A stretch of DNA of 39,554 nucleotides from Nocardioidaceae bacterium. Its GTDB lineage: Bacteria > Actinomycetota > Actinomycetes > Propionibacteriales > Nocardioidaceae. This document shows positions 7,940 to 19,807 of this stretch, piece after piece. Each line of letters starts with the position of its first letter. The stretch's first letter is position 1. The DNA lies in NCBI GenBank assembly GCA_025934895.1, contig JAICWH010000013.1, positions 1 to 39,554 of the forward strand. Direction: 5' to 3'. A program made the translations under genes and the position numbers. The notes under the pieces were generated by a model. It saw only the letters and a list, made by a program, of their open reading frames with translations, was not told where the DNA came from and made no database searches.

Positions 7940-8766
7940 CCTCCTCCGTGGGCGGCATCGACCCGGGCGACGAGCCGGCCGAGCACGCGCTGCTGACCCG
8001 CGGCGAGATCGAGATCCGGGGGCGCATCATGCCGGCGTCCAACGCCACGTTCTACGCCACGGCCGCGCTCGGGGGCCAGAGCATGGAGGTCGTCTACAAG
8101 CCGGTGGCGGGGGAGCGGCCGCTGTGGGACTTCCCCGAGGGCACGTTGGCCGAGCGTGAGGTGGCGGCGTTCGCCGTGTCGCAGGCGCTCGGCTGGGACG
8201 TCGTGCCCCCGACGGTGCTGCGGGCGGACGGTCCCGCCGGGGTCGGGATGGTGCAGGCCTGGAGGGAGCCCGACGTCAGCCAGGACCCGGTCGACCTGGT
8301 GCCGACCCGAGCTGTCCCGGAGGGCTACCTGCATGTCCTGGACGCCTACGACGGGCGTGACCGGGAGGTGTCGCTGGTGCACGAGGACAGCGACCCGCTG
8401 CGCCGGATGGCGGTCTTCGACATCGTCGTCAACAACGCCGACCGCAAGGGCGGACATGTGCTGGCGATGCCCGACGGCCACCGCCACGGCGTCGACCACG
8501 GGTTGTCCTTCCACGTCGACCACAAGCTGCGGACGGTGCTGTGGGGCTGGGCGCGCGAGCCGTTGGCGCTCGAGGACGCGGCTGGCCTTCGAAGGCTCCT
8601 GGAGCAGCTCTGCACGGCTGACAGCGACCTCAACGTGCTGCTCGCCGAGCTCCTGATGGCCGACGAGGTGGCCGCGACCCGGACCCGGTGCGAGCTGCTG
8701 CTGAGGCGCAACAGGATGCCGGCTCCGTCCGGCGGCCGGCCCTCGATCCCGTGGCCGGCCTTCTAG
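7936..8766 (+). CDS. SCO1664-family protein, PI3/4-kinase-like fold
   Basis: This 276-residue protein resembles the SCO1664 family, which has a distant phosphatidylinositol 3/4-kinase-like fold. Visible features are a probable ATP lysine in MEVVYKPVAGERPLWDFP, a second element ERE(V)AAFAVSQALGWDVVP, and the catalytic-loop-like FDIVVNNADRKGGHVL followed by GVDHGLSFH. Family members always seem to accompany DUF3090 and mshC, and here translation is coupled to DUF3090 by an ATGA overlap. Whether it phosphorylates a small molecule, a lipid or a protein is unknown. The gene ends 23 bases before mshC. Confidence 0.9.
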   Translation: MTSSVGGIDPGDEPAEHALLTRGEIEIRGRIMPASNATFYATAALGGQSMEVVYKPVAGERPLWDFPEGTLAEREVAAFAVSQALGWDVVPPTVLRADGPAGVGMVQAWREPDVSQDPVDLVPTRAVPEGYLHVLDAYDGRDREVSLVHEDSDPLRRMAVFDIVVNNADRKGGHVLAMPDGHRHGVDHGLSFHVDHKLRTVLWGWAREPLALEDAAGLRRLLEQLCTADSDLNVLLAELLMADEVAATRTRCELLLRRNRMPAPSGGRPSIPWPAF

Positions 8767-8777
8767 CATCCGACCGT

Positions 8778-8783
8778 TAGGCT
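8778..8783 (+). promoter_or_regulatory. -10 hexamer of mshC, leaderless type
   Basis: TAGGCT ends six bases before the mshC ATG. No ribosome-binding site is visible in between, which fits a leaderless mRNA. Confidence 0.5.
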
Positions 8784-8789
8784 GCCCGC

Positions 8790-10103
8790 ATGCGTGCCTG
8801 GACGAGCCCCGTGGTGCCTCGGCTCGACCTCGAGCCGGCCGGCGCCGTCCACGTGCACGACACCGCGACGGATGCCCTGCGCGCCATCGAGCCCTCGGGG
8901 TCCGCGCGCCTGTACGTCTGCGGGATCACGCCCTACGACGCCACGCACATCGGTCACGCCGCGACCTACATCGGGTTCGACCTGCTGAACCGTGCCTGGC
9001 GCGACGCCGGGCTCGAGGTGCACTACGTCCAGAACGTCACCGATGTCGACGACCCGCTGCTCGAGCGGGCGACCGCGACCGGCGTGGACTGGGCCGAGCT
9101 CGCGGAGCGGGAGACGGAGCTGTTCCGCACCGACATGGCCGCCTTGCGGGTGCTCGCACCCGAGGACTACATCGGCGCGGTGGAGTCCATCCCGCTCGAC
9201 GTCGAGCTGATCGAGCGGCTGCTCGAGCGGGGGAGCGTCTACGAGGTGGAGGGCGACCTGTACTTCGACGTGCACTCCGACGTGCGGTTCGGCGGCGTCT
9301 CACGGCTCGACGAGGCGCAGATGCTCGAGGTGTTCGCCCAGCGCGGCGGCGACCCCGACCGGCCCGGCAAGAAGCACCCGCTGGACTGCGTGCTGTGGCA
9401 GGTGGAGCGTCCCGGCGAGCCGGCCTGGGACTCGCCGCTGGGTCGCGGCCGGCCCGGGTGGCACATCGAGTGCTCCTCGATCGCGCTGCGCTACCTCGGC
9501 CGGGACTTCGACGTGCAAGGGGGCGGGAGCGACCTGGCCTTCCCGCACCACGAGATGAGTGCGTCGCACGCCCAGGCGGCCTTCGACGGGCTCTCCTTCG
9601 CGCACGCCTACGTGCATGCCGGGATGGTGGGCTACCAGGGCGAGAAGATGTCGAAGTCCAAGGGCAACCTGGTGCTGGTGTCGCGGCTCCGGGAGTCCGG
9701 CGTGGACCCGATGGCGATCCGGTTGGCGATCCTGGCGCACCACTACCGCTCCGACTGGGAGTGGACCGACGACGACCTGGCTGCCGCCTCGACCCGCCTG
9801 GAGTCCTGGCGGCGGTCGGTCGAGCGGACGTCGTACGACGAGGTGGTGGATCTCGCCGGCGACGTCCGCCGGGCCCTCGCGAACGACCTGGACGCTCCCG
9901 CCGCACTGGCCGCGGTGGACGCCGTGGCGACCCGGACCTCGTGCATCGGCTCGGGGGCTGGGTCCGGGGACGGCTCGGGTGCTGGGTCCCGGGACGGCTC
10001 GGGTGCTGGGTCCCGGGACGGCTCGAGTGCTGGGTCCCGGGACGGCTCGGGTGCTGCCCTGCTGCGCGCCCTGCTCGACGCCCGCCTCGGCATCCTCCTC
10101 TAA
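8790..10103 (+). CDS. mshC: L-cysteine:1D-myo-inosityl 2-amino-2-deoxy-alpha-D-glucopyranoside ligase
   Basis: MshC ligates cysteine to GlcN-inositol in mycothiol biosynthesis and is a paralogue of cysteinyl-tRNA synthetase. This 437-residue protein has the zinc Cys44 in [10 protein letters not shown], the HIGH motif at 53-56 ([10 protein letters not shown]), [11 protein letters not shown], the ECSS/His zinc region, and KMSKS at 286-290. It lacks the tRNA-binding C-terminal domain of CysRS, as expected. An unusual Gly/Ser-rich insertion of four and a half 8-residue units (GSGAGSRD type), residues 387-423, lies just before the final helix and makes the protein some 20-25 residues longer than the usual about 412. 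Its presence implies the organism makes mycothiol. Confidence 0.96.
   Translation: MRAWTSPVVPRLDLEPAGAVHVHDTATDALRAIEPSGSARLYVCGITPYDATHIGHAATYIGFDLLNRAWRDAGLEVHYVQNVTDVDDPLLERATATGVDWAELAERETELFRTDMAALRVLAPEDYIGAVESIPLDVELIERLLERGSVYEVEGDLYFDVHSDVRFGGVSRLDEAQMLEVFAQRGGDPDRPGKKHPLDCVLWQVERPGEPAWDSPLGRGRPGWHIECSSIALRYLGRDFDVQGGGSDLAFPHHEMSASHAQAAFDGLSFAHAYVHAGMVGYQGEKMSKSKGNLVLVSRLRESGVDPMAIRLAILAHHYRSDWEWTDDDLAAASTRLESWRRSVERTSYDEVVDLAGDVRRALANDLDAPAALAAVDAVATRTSCIGSGAGSGDGSGAGSRDGSGAGSRDGSSAGSRDGSGAALLRALLDARLGILL
9948..10056 (+). repeat. 24-bp minisatellite inside mshC, 4.5 copies
   Basis: Units begin at 9948, 9972, 9996, 10020 and 10044 (partial). Units two and three are identical; unit one and unit four differ from them by two and one bases. 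The period is eight codons, so copy-number change keeps the frame. It encodes GSGAGS(R/G)D repeats. Confidence 0.95.
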
Positions 10104-10114
10104 GCGACCCCACA

Positions 10115-10172
10115 CCCGGCCGAGTCGGCGCATCCGCAGGGCGGAACCCGGCCGATTCGGCGCATCCGCAGG
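10115..10172 (+). repeat. two tandem copies of the 26-bp convergent-end repeat
   Basis: Copies at 10115-10140 (core GCCGAGTCGGC) and 10147-10172 (core GCCGATTCGGC), both followed by GCATCCGCAGG, are separated by six bases (period 32). They fill most of the 82-bp space between the convergent mshC and PAC2 genes. Confidence 0.9.
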
Positions 10173-10185
10173 GCGACGCCTCGGC

Positions 10186-11037
10186 TCAGTCCTGGTCGGT
10201 CTCGCGCCGCTTGAGGTAGCGCTCGAACTCGCGCGCGATCGCCTCGCCGCTGGCCTGCGGGTCGTCGGCGGTGTCCCGGGTCTGTTCCAGCGCCCGGACG
10301 TAGGCGCCGATCTCCTCGTCCTCCTCCGACAGCTCGTCGACGCCGCGCTCCCAGGCGCGTGCCTCCTCGGGAAGGTCGGCCAGCGGGATGCTCACCTCGA
10401 GCAGCTCCTCGACCTGGCCGATAAGCGCCAGCGTCGCCTTCGGGCACGGCGGCTGGGCCACGTAGTGCGGCACCGCCGCCCAGAATGAGACAGCCGGCAT
10501 GTCGCTCTGGGTGCAGGCGTCCTGGAAGACCCCGACGATGCCCGTGGGACCCTCGTAGTTGGACTGCTCCAGCTTGAGCCGGTCCACGATGTGCGGCTCG
10601 GTGGCCGTCCCGGAGACGGGGATCGGCCGGGTGTGCGGCGTGTCCGCGAGCAGGGCGCCCAGGGTGACCACGAGCTCGGCGCCCAGCTCCACCGATGCGG
10701 CGAGCAGCTCGGCGCAGAACTGACGCCACCGCATGTTGGGCTCGATGCCGCGCAACAGGATGACGTCACGCAACGAGCCGGGGGGCGAGCAGACCGAGAG
10801 CTGGGTCGAGGGCCAGGTGATCCTGCGGATGCCGTCCTCCCCTGCGGCCACGCTTGGCCGGTTGACCTGGAAGTCGTAGAAGTCCTCGGGGTCCATCGCT
10901 GCCACCACCCGGGCGTGCCAGACCTGGGCCAGGTGGTCCACCACCGACGACGCCGCGTCGGCCGCGTCGTTCCAGCCCTCGAAGGCCGCGATGAGGACAG
11001 GGGACCTCAGCTCGGGCACATCCTCGATCTCGATCAC
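10186..11037 (-). CDS. PAC2 family protein
   Basis: This 283-residue protein belongs to the PAC2 family, named after a eukaryotic proteasome assembly chaperone; actinobacterial members are conserved but not proven to be chaperones. Typical segments are LIAAFEGWNDAADAASSVV, the DFYDFQVNRP region, LLRGIEPNMRWRQF, VVTLGALLADTPHTRP and FWAAVPHYVAQPPCPKATLAL. The C-terminal about 60 residues are acidic and helical. The GTG start at 11037 lies six bases after TAGGCT on the minus strand (11044-11049), a leaderless arrangement. It is divergent from metH and is also present near the proteasome locus in mycobacteria. Function here is not established. Confidence 0.92.
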   Translation of the reverse strand: MIEIEDVPELRSPVLIAAFEGWNDAADAASSVVDHLAQVWHARVVAAMDPEDFYDFQVNRPSVAAGEDGIRRITWPSTQLSVCSPPGSLRDVILLRGIEPNMRWRQFCAELLAASVELGAELVVTLGALLADTPHTRPIPVSGTATEPHIVDRLKLEQSNYEGPTGIVGVFQDACTQSDMPAVSFWAAVPHYVAQPPCPKATLALIGQVEELLEVSIPLADLPEEARAWERGVDELSEEDEEIGAYVRALEQTRDTADDPQASGEAIAREFERYLKRRETDQD

Positions 11038-11043
11038 CTCCCC

Positions 11044-11049
11044 AGCCTA
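11044..11049 (-). promoter_or_regulatory. -10 hexamer of the PAC2 gene, leaderless type
   Basis: On the minus strand TAGGCT is followed by GGGGAG and then the GTG start, so transcription would begin at or next to the start codon. Confidence 0.5.
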
Positions 11050-11277
11050 GACCGCGGTCAGGCGGACGCGGGGACGACGGGCTCCAGGAGCTGCGGACCC
11101 CGGCTCGGGGGCGCGCACGCCCCTCTGTCGCAGCGCCGGAACTGCCAGACTAGGGCGCGTGCGCTCCCACGATGCGGGAATCGGGTCCGAGGCCCAGATG
11201 TTGGTCCCTAGGCTGTCCGGGCACCCGGCTGGCCCACTCACCGGTCGCCGTACCGACGACACCGACCCGAGGACTCC

Positions 11278-15000
<3,723 letters not shown>

Positions 15001-15002
15001 GC

Positions 15003-15674
15003 GTGCGCGGACTGCCCGGGGTCGCTGCGGTGCTCTGGGACATGGACGGCACCCTCGTCGACACCGAGCCGTACTGGATCGAGAGCGAGTTCGAGATCGT
15101 CGAGGAGCACGGCGGCACCTGGACCCACGAGCACGCGATGAACCTCGTCGGCAACGACCTGCTCGACTCCGGGCGCTACATCCACGAGCACGCCCGGATC
15201 GACCTCGAGCCGTCGGAGATCGTGGAGCTGCTCCTGGACCGGGTGATGACCAGGATGGGCCGCACCATGCCTTGGCGCCCGGGAGCGGTCGAGCTGCTCA
15301 CCGACCTGCGTGAGCGAGGGGTCCGCTGCGCGCTCGTCACGATGTCCTACCGCCGGTTCGTGGCGCCCATCCTCGGCGCCCTGCCCGAGGGCACCTTCGA
15401 GGTGGTCGTGACCGGTGACACGGTCAGCCAGGGCAAGCCGCACCCAGAGGCCTACCTTCACGCGGCGGCCAGCCTCGGGGTGGATCCGGCCTCGACCCTC
15501 GCGATCGAGGACTCCAACACGGGTGCGCGAGCCGCCGAGTCGGCGGGATGCACGGTCCTGGTGGTGGAGCACCACGTGCCGGTCCTGGCCAGCGAGCGCC
15601 GGGTCCTAGTGCAGTCGCTCGCCGGGATGACCGCGGACGATCTGCCTACCCTGCTGCCACCCACCCCTCGCTGA
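15003..15674 (+). CDS. HAD superfamily hydrolase
   Basis: This 223-residue haloacid dehalogenase-like phosphatase has motif I WDMDGTLVDTEP (nucleophile and acid Asp), an alpha-helical cap (about 20-85), motif II VTMSYR, motif III Lys in SQGKPHPEAY and motif IV AIEDSNTGARAA. It resembles beta-phosphoglucomutase or phosphoglycolate phosphatase-like family members. The GTG start at 15003 lies two bases after the metH stop, and the last codons of metH supply a GAGGAG ribosome site. Translation is therefore coupled. The substrate is unknown. Its stop overlaps the next start. Confidence 0.9.
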   Translation: MRGLPGVAAVLWDMDGTLVDTEPYWIESEFEIVEEHGGTWTHEHAMNLVGNDLLDSGRYIHEHARIDLEPSEIVELLLDRVMTRMGRTMPWRPGAVELLTDLRERGVRCALVTMSYRRFVAPILGALPEGTFEVVVTGDTVSQGKPHPEAYLHAAASLGVDPASTLAIEDSNTGARAAESAGCTVLVVEHHVPVLASERRVLVQSLAGMTADDLPTLLPPTPR

Positions 15675-16495
15675 TGGAAGGGGCAGCCGTCAGGGTCGTC
15701 CGGCTGGCCCGCTTCCCGGTCAAGGCCTGCGCCGCGGAGCTGCGTGACGAGGTCGAGGCCGGTGTGAGCGGCCTGCGCAACGACCGGGTGCTCGCAGTTG
15801 TGGCCGGCGACCGGATCCTGACCCAGCGCGAGGTGCCGGCGCTAGCCAGGGTGCGCCCGTCGCTCGACGACGCGACGGCCCGGTTGACGCTGGCGGTCGA
15901 GGGGCCCGCTGGAGTGGTGCAGGGCCGGGTCACCACCCAGGGCCCGGCCCGCGACGTGCTGCTCTTCGACGAGCCGGTAGCAGTCGTGGACCAGTCCGAG
16001 CTGTTTTCGCAGTGGCTCTCGGAGGTGCTCGGGCAACCGGTCCGGCTGGTAGCGGCCCCGGAGACGACGCGCCGGACGAGCCCGGGTGATGTGCACGGGT
16101 TGACGGTGCTCTCCGACGCGGCGAGCGTGTCCCTGCACTCGCTGGCGTCCGTGGCGCAGCTCAACGACGCCCTCGCCGAGCGTGGTCTGCCGCCGGTGCC
16201 GGCCGACCGTTTCAGGGCGAACATCGTCGTGGCCGGCTGCGACGCCCATGCCGAGGACGCGGCCGGCAGGGTGGAGGTGGGCGGGGTGGTGCTGAGGTTC
16301 GCCGCACTCGACTCCCGGTGCGTGGTCACGACGGTCGACCAGGTCTCCGGCGAGCGTGCGGGTCCTGAGCCGCTGCGCACGTTGACCCGCTACCGGCGGT
16401 CCGCCGGCGGTGGGGTGGCCTTCGGAACCTACCTGACCGTGGAGAGGTGCGGCGTGCTGCGGGTGGGTGACCCGGTCCGGCTCGGGACCTCGTGA
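15674..16495 (+). CDS. MOSC domain-containing protein
   Basis: This 273-residue protein has an N-terminal MOSC_N beta-barrel-like part (RLARFPVKACAAELRDEVEAG, ending near residue 120) and a MOSC domain with RFRANIVVAGCDAHAED and the sulphur/cofactor Cys in DSRCVVTTVDQ. This layout resembles the mARC/YcbX group of molybdenum cofactor-using reductases or sulphur carriers. The ATG at 15674 overlaps the stop of the HAD gene by one base (TGATG). It is the last gene of the probable metH operon and converges on the RecB-type nuclease gene. Substrate not known. Confidence 0.9.
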   Translation: MEGAAVRVVRLARFPVKACAAELRDEVEAGVSGLRNDRVLAVVAGDRILTQREVPALARVRPSLDDATARLTLAVEGPAGVVQGRVTTQGPARDVLLFDEPVAVVDQSELFSQWLSEVLGQPVRLVAAPETTRRTSPGDVHGLTVLSDAASVSLHSLASVAQLNDALAERGLPPVPADRFRANIVVAGCDAHAEDAAGRVEVGGVVLRFAALDSRCVVTTVDQVSGERAGPEPLRTLTRYRRSAGGGVAFGTYLTVERCGVLRVGDPVRLGTS

Positions 16496-16531
16496 CCCGA
16501 CGGCCCGCCGGCCGTGCCTCGACCCGGCCGG

Positions 16532-17410
16532 TCACGACGAGCGCTCCGGCGTCGGGATCGGCGGCGGGGTGCCACCCCACGCGGGACAGATCGACTGGTG
16601 GGCGCACCACCCGCACAGCGAGCTCTTGCTGGGTCGCCAGTCGCCGGTCTCCGTGGCCGAGACGATGGCCCGCCACAGCGCCTCGACCTTGCGCTCGGTG
16701 GCCAGCAGGTCCTGCTCGTCGGGGGTGTAGCGCAGCAGCTCGCCGCTGCCGAGGTAGATCAGCTGCAGCACCCGGGGGACGACGCCGCGCGTGCGCCAGA
16801 TCACCAGGGCGTAGAACTTCATCTGGAAGAGCGCCTTCGCCTCGAAGCTCTCACCGGGCGCCTTGCCCGTCTTGTAGTCGACGACCCGGATCTCCCCGGT
16901 CGGCGTCACGTCGAGCCGGTCGACGAAGCCGCGCAGCAGCAGCTTGGAGTCCAGCAGCGTCTCCACGTAGGCCTCGCGCTCGGCCGGCTCGAGCCGCGTC
17001 GGGTCCTCGAGGGTGAAGTAGCGCCCGAGGGACTCCCGGCAGGACGCCAGCCACGCCGCGATCTCCGGACCACCGCTGCTGTCGGCACCGAACATCTCCG
17101 CGATGTCCGGCTCGGCCGCGACCAGCTCGTCCCATGCCGGGCCCAGCAGGCTCGCCGCCCGGTCCGGTGTTCGGTCCGCGGCGGGCAGGTCGAAGAGGTT
17201 CTCCAGCACCCGGTGCACCACGGTGCCGCGGACGGCGTCCGGCGAGAACGGCTCCGGGAGGCGGTCCACCGTGCGGAACCGGAACAGCAGCGGGCAGGAC
17301 ATGAAGTCGCTGGCCCGGCTCGGGGACAGCGATCCCAGCACCTCGACCCCGTCAACCACCGTGCGGTCCGGCCGCTGCGTCGTGTCACTGCCCATCTCTG
17401 TGCGGAGCAC
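16532..17410 (-). CDS. RecB family exonuclease (PD-(D/E)XK nuclease)
   Basis: This 292-residue protein resembles the stand-alone RecB/Cas4-like nucleases. The fold begins SPSRASDFMSCPLLFRFR, with the conserved first Cys. GTVVHRVLENLF carries the helix His, LRGFVDRLDVTP and VVDYKTGKAP carry the catalytic Asp and Asp-x-Lys, and CGWCAHQSICP ends the four-Cys iron-sulphur set. The GTG at 17410 is preceded by AAGGA at good spacing; an ATG at 17395 is an alternative with a weaker site. A homologue lies near trmI and the proteasome genes in mycobacteria. It likely acts in DNA repair, which is inference. Confidence 0.92.
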   Translation of the reverse strand: MLRTEMGSDTTQRPDRTVVDGVEVLGSLSPSRASDFMSCPLLFRFRTVDRLPEPFSPDAVRGTVVHRVLENLFDLPAADRTPDRAASLLGPAWDELVAAEPDIAEMFGADSSGGPEIAAWLASCRESLGRYFTLEDPTRLEPAEREAYVETLLDSKLLLRGFVDRLDVTPTGEIRVVDYKTGKAPGESFEAKALFQMKFYALVIWRTRGVVPRVLQLIYLGSGELLRYTPDEQDLLATERKVEALWRAIVSATETGDWRPSKSSLCGWCAHQSICPAWGGTPPPIPTPERSS

Positions 17411-17498
17411 CTCTTCCTTGAGCCGTCGGTCGGAGATCCGACTTCGACGTACCCGACCCTAGGCGAGAGGACCGACAGTCCCGGCCGCGTCGCCGCGA

Positions 17499-17504
17499 TA
17501 GCCT
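17499..17504 (+). promoter_or_regulatory. -10 hexamer of the site-2 protease gene
   Basis: TAGCCT ends six bases before the GTG start at 17511, a leaderless arrangement in the divergent space from the RecB-type gene. Confidence 0.4.
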
Positions 17505-17510
17505 CGAGAG

Positions 17511-18662
17511 GTGAGGCACAGACCCGGTGAGCCCGGCCCGCCGGCGGCCAGGCGGCCAGGCGACACGCTGCGCATCGGTCAGATCGGAGGGGTCGACGTC
17601 CTCGTCAGGTCCTCGTGGCTGGTCGTGGCGGCGCTGCTGGCGGTGGTGCTCGCTCCCGAGGTCGAGATGGCCCAACCGGGCCTCGGAGCCTGGAAGTACG
17701 TCGCCGGGGTGGCGTTCGCCGTGCTGCTGTACCTGACCGTGCTCCTGCACGAGGCGTCCCATGCCCTGATGGCCCAGCACTACGGCCTGCCGGTGAAGTC
17801 GATCACGCTGCACTTCCTCGGTGGGGTCACCGAGATGGACGGCGAGCCGGACACCCCCGGGCGGGAGTTCGGCGTCTCCGTGGTCGGCCCCTTGACCTCG
17901 CTCGGGGTCGGGCTGGTGTTCCTCGGGCTGCACCAGCTGGTCACCTCCGGGGTGCTCGGGCTGGCGGTCTGGAGCCTGGCCTACGCCAACCTGGCCGTCG
18001 GTGTCCTCAACCTCGTTCCGGGTCTCCCGCTCGACGGGGGACGCGTGCTGCGCTCGGCAGTGTGGAAGGCGACCGGCAACCCCCACCAGGGGACCATCGT
18101 CGCCGGCTGGGGCGGCCGGGTGTTCGCCGTGGTCGTGCTCGTCTACTTCGTGGCGATCGCACCGGCGACCGGCCGCGCGACCTCGACCAGCAACTACGTC
18201 ATCGCGCTGATCATCGCGGCGTTCCTGTGGACGGGAGCGACCCAGTCGATCGTGTCCGCGCGGATCCGCCGTCGGCTGCCCTCGCTGCGGGCCCGGTCCC
18301 TGGCCCGTCGTACCCTCGCGGTCCCGCACGACCTGCCGCTGTCGGAGGCTGTACGACGGGCGCGGGAGCAGCAGGCCGGCAGCATCGTGGTGCTCGACGC
18401 AGCCGGGCTGCCGACGGCGATCGTCAACGAGGCGTCCGTGGTCGCCACGCCCGAGGACCGCAAGCCCTGGCTGCCGGTCAGTTCGGTCGCCCGGACCATC
18501 GAGCCGGGGCTCACCTTCTCGGCCAGCCTGTCCGGGGAGCCGCTCATCATGGCCATGCAGAAGGTCCCGGCCACGGAGTACCTCCTCGTCGACGACGACG
18601 GCACCATCTTCGGGGTGCTCGTCACCAAGGACGTGGACCAGGCCTTCGCCGCAGGTGGCTGA
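17511..18662 (+). CDS. site-2 protease family (M50) protein with CBS domains
   Basis: This 383-residue intramembrane zinc metalloprotease has the active-site HEASH in TVLLHEASHALMAQHYG (residues about 80-84) and the third ligand Asp in NLVPGLPLDGGRVLR. About five or six membrane helices lie in the first 240 residues. The C-terminal 130 residues contain a CBS pair (DLPLSEAVRRAREQQ, ATEYLLVDDDGTIFGVLVTKD) that may sense a nucleotide. Members cleave membrane-bound regulators or signal proteins; the substrate here is unknown. It is a conserved neighbour of trmI and the proteasome ATPase gene. The start is GTG. Confidence 0.93.
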   Translation: MRHRPGEPGPPAARRPGDTLRIGQIGGVDVLVRSSWLVVAALLAVVLAPEVEMAQPGLGAWKYVAGVAFAVLLYLTVLLHEASHALMAQHYGLPVKSITLHFLGGVTEMDGEPDTPGREFGVSVVGPLTSLGVGLVFLGLHQLVTSGVLGLAVWSLAYANLAVGVLNLVPGLPLDGGRVLRSAVWKATGNPHQGTIVAGWGGRVFAVVVLVYFVAIAPATGRATSTSNYVIALIIAAFLWTGATQSIVSARIRRRLPSLRARSLARRTLAVPHDLPLSEAVRRAREQQAGSIVVLDAAGLPTAIVNEASVVATPEDRKPWLPVSSVARTIEPGLTFSASLSGEPLIMAMQKVPATEYLLVDDDGTIFGVLVTKDVDQAFAAGG

Positions 18663-18702
18663 GCGGATCGGCCGCAACCTCCCGTCGTGAGAGGGTGCTC
18701 GC

Positions 18703-19635
18703 ATGTCGGCGAACACCTGGTCCGGAGTGCGCCGCGGGCCGTTGCGGGCCGGTGAGTGGGTCCGGCTCACCGACGCCAAAGGCCGCCGCCACAACATCTG
18801 CCTCACCGCCGGCAAGCAGTTCTTCACCAACCGTGGCTCCATCGACCACGACGACCTGATCGGGCGGCCGGAGGGGTTCAGCATCGCCTCGTCAGCGGGT
18901 GGGGAGTATCTCGTCTTCCGGCCGCTGCTCAGTGAGTTCGTCGTCTCGATGCCCCGGGGCGCGGCCGTGGTCTACCCCAAGGACGCCGCCCAGATCGTCG
19001 CGATGGCCGACATCTTCCCCGGTGCCCATGTCCTCGAGGCGGGCGTGGGGTCCGGCGCCCTCACCTGCTCGCTGCTCCGGGCAGTGGGACCGGCAGGCCG
19101 GCTGTCGTCGTACGAGAGGCGCCAGGAGTTCGCCGACGTCGCCGTGCAGAACGTCGACCAGTTCTTCGCCGGGCGTCATCCGGCCTGGTCGCTGAGGGTC
19201 GGGGACCTGGTGACCACGATGGCGGAGGACGCCGGCAGCGTGGACCGGGTGGTGCTCGACATGCTCGCACCCTGGGAGTGCGTCGAGCGGGTCGCCGAGG
19301 CGCTGACGCCGGGCGGGCTGGTCTGTGCCTACGTCGCCACCACCACCCAGCTGGCCAGGACGGTCGAGACGCTCCGGGCGCACGGCGGGTTCACCGAGCC
19401 CCGACCGTGGGAGTCGCTGGTTCGGGACTGGCACGTCGAGGGGCTCGCGGTCCGCCCCGCACACTCGATGGTCGGGCACACCGGCTTCCTCGTCACCGCC
19501 CGCCGGTTGGCCCGGGGGGAGACGGCCCCGGTGAAGAAGCGCCGCCCGTCCCCTGGTGCCTACGGTGTCGACTACGACGGCCCCCGTCCTGCCGGGCTGC
19601 CGCCGACCGCCGCCGAGGAGCCCTTCGGCGGCTGA
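18703..19635 (+). CDS. trmI: tRNA (adenine-58-N1)-methyltransferase
   Basis: This 310-residue TrmI-type enzyme uses SAM to make m1A58 in the tRNA T-loop. After a small N-terminal beta domain (GPLRAGEWVRLTDAKGRRHN), the Rossmann fold begins at VLEAGVGSGALTCSLLRAVG, the SAM motif I, with later motifs RVVLDMLAPWECV and VCAYVATTTQLARTVE. The C-terminal part carries RPWESLVRDWHVEGLAVRP and HTGFLVTARRL. The tail after about residue 270 is basic and probably disordered. It precedes the ATPase gene as in mycobacteria, with 172 bp between. Confidence 0.95.
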   Translation: MSANTWSGVRRGPLRAGEWVRLTDAKGRRHNICLTAGKQFFTNRGSIDHDDLIGRPEGFSIASSAGGEYLVFRPLLSEFVVSMPRGAAVVYPKDAAQIVAMADIFPGAHVLEAGVGSGALTCSLLRAVGPAGRLSSYERRQEFADVAVQNVDQFFAGRHPAWSLRVGDLVTTMAEDAGSVDRVVLDMLAPWECVERVAEALTPGGLVCAYVATTTQLARTVETLRAHGGFTEPRPWESLVRDWHVEGLAVRPAHSMVGHTGFLVTARRLARGETAPVKKRRPSPGAYGVDYDGPRPAGLPPTAAEEPFGG

Positions 19636-19669
19636 GCGCGGCCAGATCCTGCGGTCGCCGTGGCTGCGT

Positions 19670-19689
19670 TCCGGGGAGGTTTCCCGGAG
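19670..19689 (+). terminator. candidate hairpin after trmI
   Basis: TCCGGG and CCCGGA are perfect complements around an eight-base loop, 35 bases after the trmI stop. No T-tract follows, which is usual for high-GC actinobacterial terminators. Read-through to arc is possible. Confidence 0.35.
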
Positions 19690-19733
19690 GTCACGGTTGG
19701 GACAAATCGCTGCCGACACCTGGCCGGAACCCT

Positions 19734-19761
19734 TTGCATCCTTCAGCATCCGGGTAGGTTG
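19734..19761 (+). promoter_or_regulatory. candidate promoter of arc/mpa
   Basis: TTTGCA (19734-19739) and TAGGTT (19756-19761) are spaced by 16 bases, a fair match to actinobacterial housekeeping promoters. About 40 bases of leader follow, with a GGAGGTGG ribosome site before the ATG at 19808. Confidence 0.5.
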
Positions 19762-19807
19762 GCTCTAGGAATACTCGCGGTGTCCACAGCAGTGGAGGTG
19801 GCGCAAC

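Noticed and set aside
9948-10056. Frameshift or assembly error in mshC
   Set aside because: The unit is exactly 24 bp, the frame is kept and the C-terminal helix follows normally, so a true in-frame repeat is more likely. Long reads would still be useful for copy number.
11041-11277. Cobalamin or SAM riboswitch before metH
   Set aside because: I looked for a B12-box-like or SAM-box pattern and found only short GC hairpins. Nothing in the conserved core of either class could be supported.
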